Shown here one piece after another: positions 62,584 to 64,000 of a DNA stretch of 64,000 nt (position 1 is its first letter; every line of letters begins with the position of its first letter). Origin of the DNA: Paenalicyclobacillus mengziensis (GTDB lineage: Bacteria > Bacillota > Bacilli > Alicyclobacillales > Alicyclobacillaceae); NCBI RefSeq assembly GCF_017298635.1, contig NZ_CP071182.1, positions 1,798,001 to 1,862,000 of the forward strand, in the 5' to 3' direction. A model generated the notes under the pieces. That model worked only from the letters and a program-made list of their open reading frames with translations. It ran no database searches and had not been told where the DNA came from. The position numbers were made by a program, and so were the translations under genes.

Positions 62584-62678
62584 CACAGAAAAAACGCAAG
62601 CGTAGAAGCCTGTGTAGCCTGGAAACCGTTAATTTGGAAAGCGCCAACACAGATACGGTTGGTACCGCTTTTTCCGAC

Positions 62679-62703
62679 GTCGCCCCGTTCATCACGGGGC
62701 GAC
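62679..62703. terminator. GC-rich hairpin downstream of the nucleobase permease
   Basis: Perfect 9-bp stem GTCGCCCCG / CGGGGCGAC, loop TTCATCA, with no T-tract after it. It may mark the end of the permease transcript. Confidence 0.5.
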
Positions 62704-62803
62704 GCACTTGTATCCATGAGGCAAGAGCCCAGAATTTTTGGATAGTCCTGTGTTATGCTAGGGGCATGCTTATAACTCTAGTACAACCTTCAGGAGGGGT
62801 ACG

Positions 62804-63994
62804 ATGAAGCCATTGGTGATTTCTGCTGAAGAACGAGCTGGGCGTCGAGAGCGGATCGAACAGAAAGTGCAGGAAGCTGGCATGGAAGGTGCGGTCATCT
62901 TCAGCCCAACGTCGATTTTTTATCTCGTGGGTTTTCATTTTATTCCAACAGAGCGTCCCATGGCGCTGGTGTTAACGGACGGTAAAACGACGTTGTTTGT
63001 GCCACGGCTCGAACACGAGCATGCAGAGACAGTATCCGATGCCGATACGGTGAAGTCCTATCCTGAATATCCCTCGGAGCTTCATCCGATGCGGCGATTG
63101 GCACAGTTGCTCGGCGAATTGGGTCTTAGAGCGGGAAAGATCGGCGTAGATGCGGATGGATACGGTTCCTCATGGGGATACCGTGGGCCCCGATTAAGCG
63201 AGGTGCTGCCGGAGGCGGATGTGGTGCCTGGTGTGGGCATGTGGGTTGAAGAAATGCGCATGTCGAAGTCAGATGCGGAAATCGCTTTAATTCGTGAAAG
63301 TTGCCGGTGGGGGAATCTTGCCCACGTCCTGCTTCAGCGTTATTCGGTTGCGGGGGCGAGAGAAATAGACATCTCCATGCGGGCGACGTCCGAGGCGACA
63401 TCTGCAATGATTGACACCCTCGGCCCGATTTATCGAGCTGCTGGGTCTGCCAGTGCATCTGCAGGATTTCGCGGCCAAATCGGTCCCAACTCGGCTTTAC
63501 CGCACGCAGTCACCATCAATGCCATACTCAAACAGGGTGACACGCTCGTCACTGGGGCTGGTGCAGACATCTACGGGTACCATAGCGAATTAGAGAGAAC
63601 GATGTTTGTCGGAGAGCCGAATGCCGAGCAGAGACGGTTTTTTGAACATATGCTCTCTGCACAGGACCTCGCTATCTCGCTCATCAAACCAGGGATTCCT
63701 TGCAACGCCATCGAACAGGAAATGCAGCGCTTTTACAAGGAAAATAATCTGGTACCCTATACGCGCCACCACACTGGCCACAACATTGGGCTCCAAGGAC
63801 ACGAGATGCCGTTTCTCGACCTAGGTGATGAAACCATCCTTCAACCAGGGATGCTGTTTACCATTGAGCCAGGATTCTACGTAGAAGGACTGGGTGGTTT
63901 TCGTCACTCTGACACAATTGTCGTTACCAAAGACGGGTCAGAGTCGTTAACTTATTATCCACGACAGCTCGAAGACTTGATTTGTGGCGTCTGA
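62804..63994 (+). CDS. M24 family Xaa-Pro peptidase
   Basis: A 396-residue metallopeptidase with an N-terminal creatinase-like domain (to about 135) and a pita-bread catalytic domain. Metal ligands are visible as the Asp residues in TGAGADIYGYHSELERT, His in RHHTGHNIGLQGHE, Glu in FTIEPGFYVEG and the last Glu/His region around GGFRHSDTIVVT. The fourth and fifth ligands were not checked by alignment. It cleaves Xaa-Pro bonds in peptides. AGGAGGGG lies about 6 bases before the ATG. The stop is 8 bases from the window end. Confidence 0.9.
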   Translation: MKPLVISAEERAGRRERIEQKVQEAGMEGAVIFSPTSIFYLVGFHFIPTERPMALVLTDGKTTLFVPRLEHEHAETVSDADTVKSYPEYPSELHPMRRLAQLLGELGLRAGKIGVDADGYGSSWGYRGPRLSEVLPEADVVPGVGMWVEEMRMSKSDAEIALIRESCRWGNLAHVLLQRYSVAGAREIDISMRATSEATSAMIDTLGPIYRAAGSASASAGFRGQIGPNSALPHAVTINAILKQGDTLVTGAGADIYGYHSELERTMFVGEPNAEQRRFFEHMLSAQDLAISLIKPGIPCNAIEQEMQRFYKENNLVPYTRHHTGHNIGLQGHEMPFLDLGDETILQPGMLFTIEPGFYVEGLGGFRHSDTIVVTKDGSESLTYYPRQLEDLICGV

Positions 63995-64000
63995 CTGTCT

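Overview
The window reads as chromosomal DNA of a spore-forming Bacillota bacterium, probably of the Alicyclobacillaceae or a near relative; that family placement is an inference. Supporting genes are a small acid-soluble spore protein Tlp, two bacillithiol-type BshB2 deacetylases (one beside YojF), the coproheme decarboxylase ChdC, a CcdC-family protein, a DUF2515/YppC protein, a YkhA-type thioesterase, strong AGGAGG ribosome-binding sites and many GTG/TTG starts. No rRNA, tRNA, phage, transposase or CRISPR locus was seen.

Layout. 1-1.6 kb: end of a CaiB/BaiF CoA-transferase gene, then a thiolase. 1.7-4.2 kb: two leftward genes, a DUF2515 protein and an unrecognised coiled-coil protein. 4.5-6.9 kb: RocB-like M20 hydrolase and BshB2 copy 1. 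7.1-11.2 kb: a large Ycf48-like beta-propeller lipoprotein, a small hypothetical and an M20 peptidase. 11.4-14.2 kb: an NMT1/SsuA-type ABC importer. 14.4-18.9 kb: a short flavoprotein, a small zinc-ribbon protein and frdCAB, which resembles the Wolinella-type diheme quinol:fumarate reductase. 19-24.3 kb: GNAT, aspartate 4-decarboxylase, HAD, 2-hydroxyacid dehydrogenase and a prolyl-aminopeptidase-like hydrolase. 24.6-28.5 kb: tex and fabV. 28.9-33 kb: an ABC-2 exporter, a GDSL hydrolase and an alpha/beta hydrolase. 33-37.7 kb: thioredoxin-like protein, CDF metal exporter, VIT1-family transporter, thioesterase, aldo/keto reductase. 37.9-42.3 kb: pepF, a CstR-like repressor, yojF-bshB2 and tag. 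43.8-49.6 kb: an oppDFCBA peptide importer. 50.3-53.8 kb: a free-standing lipoyl domain, a sensorless chemotaxis transducer, folD and ccdC. 54-58.8 kb: serA-serC-HAD and chdC. 59-64 kb: LiaF-like protein, maf, a 56-residue protein, tlp, a uracil-type permease and an M24 peptidase.

The genes suggest a peptide- and amino-acid-using heterotroph (Opp, PepF, several peptidases, RocB-like, aspartate decarboxylase) with bacillithiol redox chemistry and a diheme menaquinone-linked succinate/fumarate complex.

The most unusual part of the window is between the genes. Two distant intergenic copies (27.0 and 49.9 kb) of a compound element each carry five 23-bp palindromes at the same spacing. An 830-bp noncoding array with a 53-bp period (42.36-43.19 kb) contains TACCCC-NN-GGGG cores and lies 2.2 kb downstream of a CstR-like repressor. 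Many gene ends carry unrelated short tandem repeats, several of which run through the stop codon. Two genes have their best Shine-Dalgarno sequence set for a non-standard start codon.
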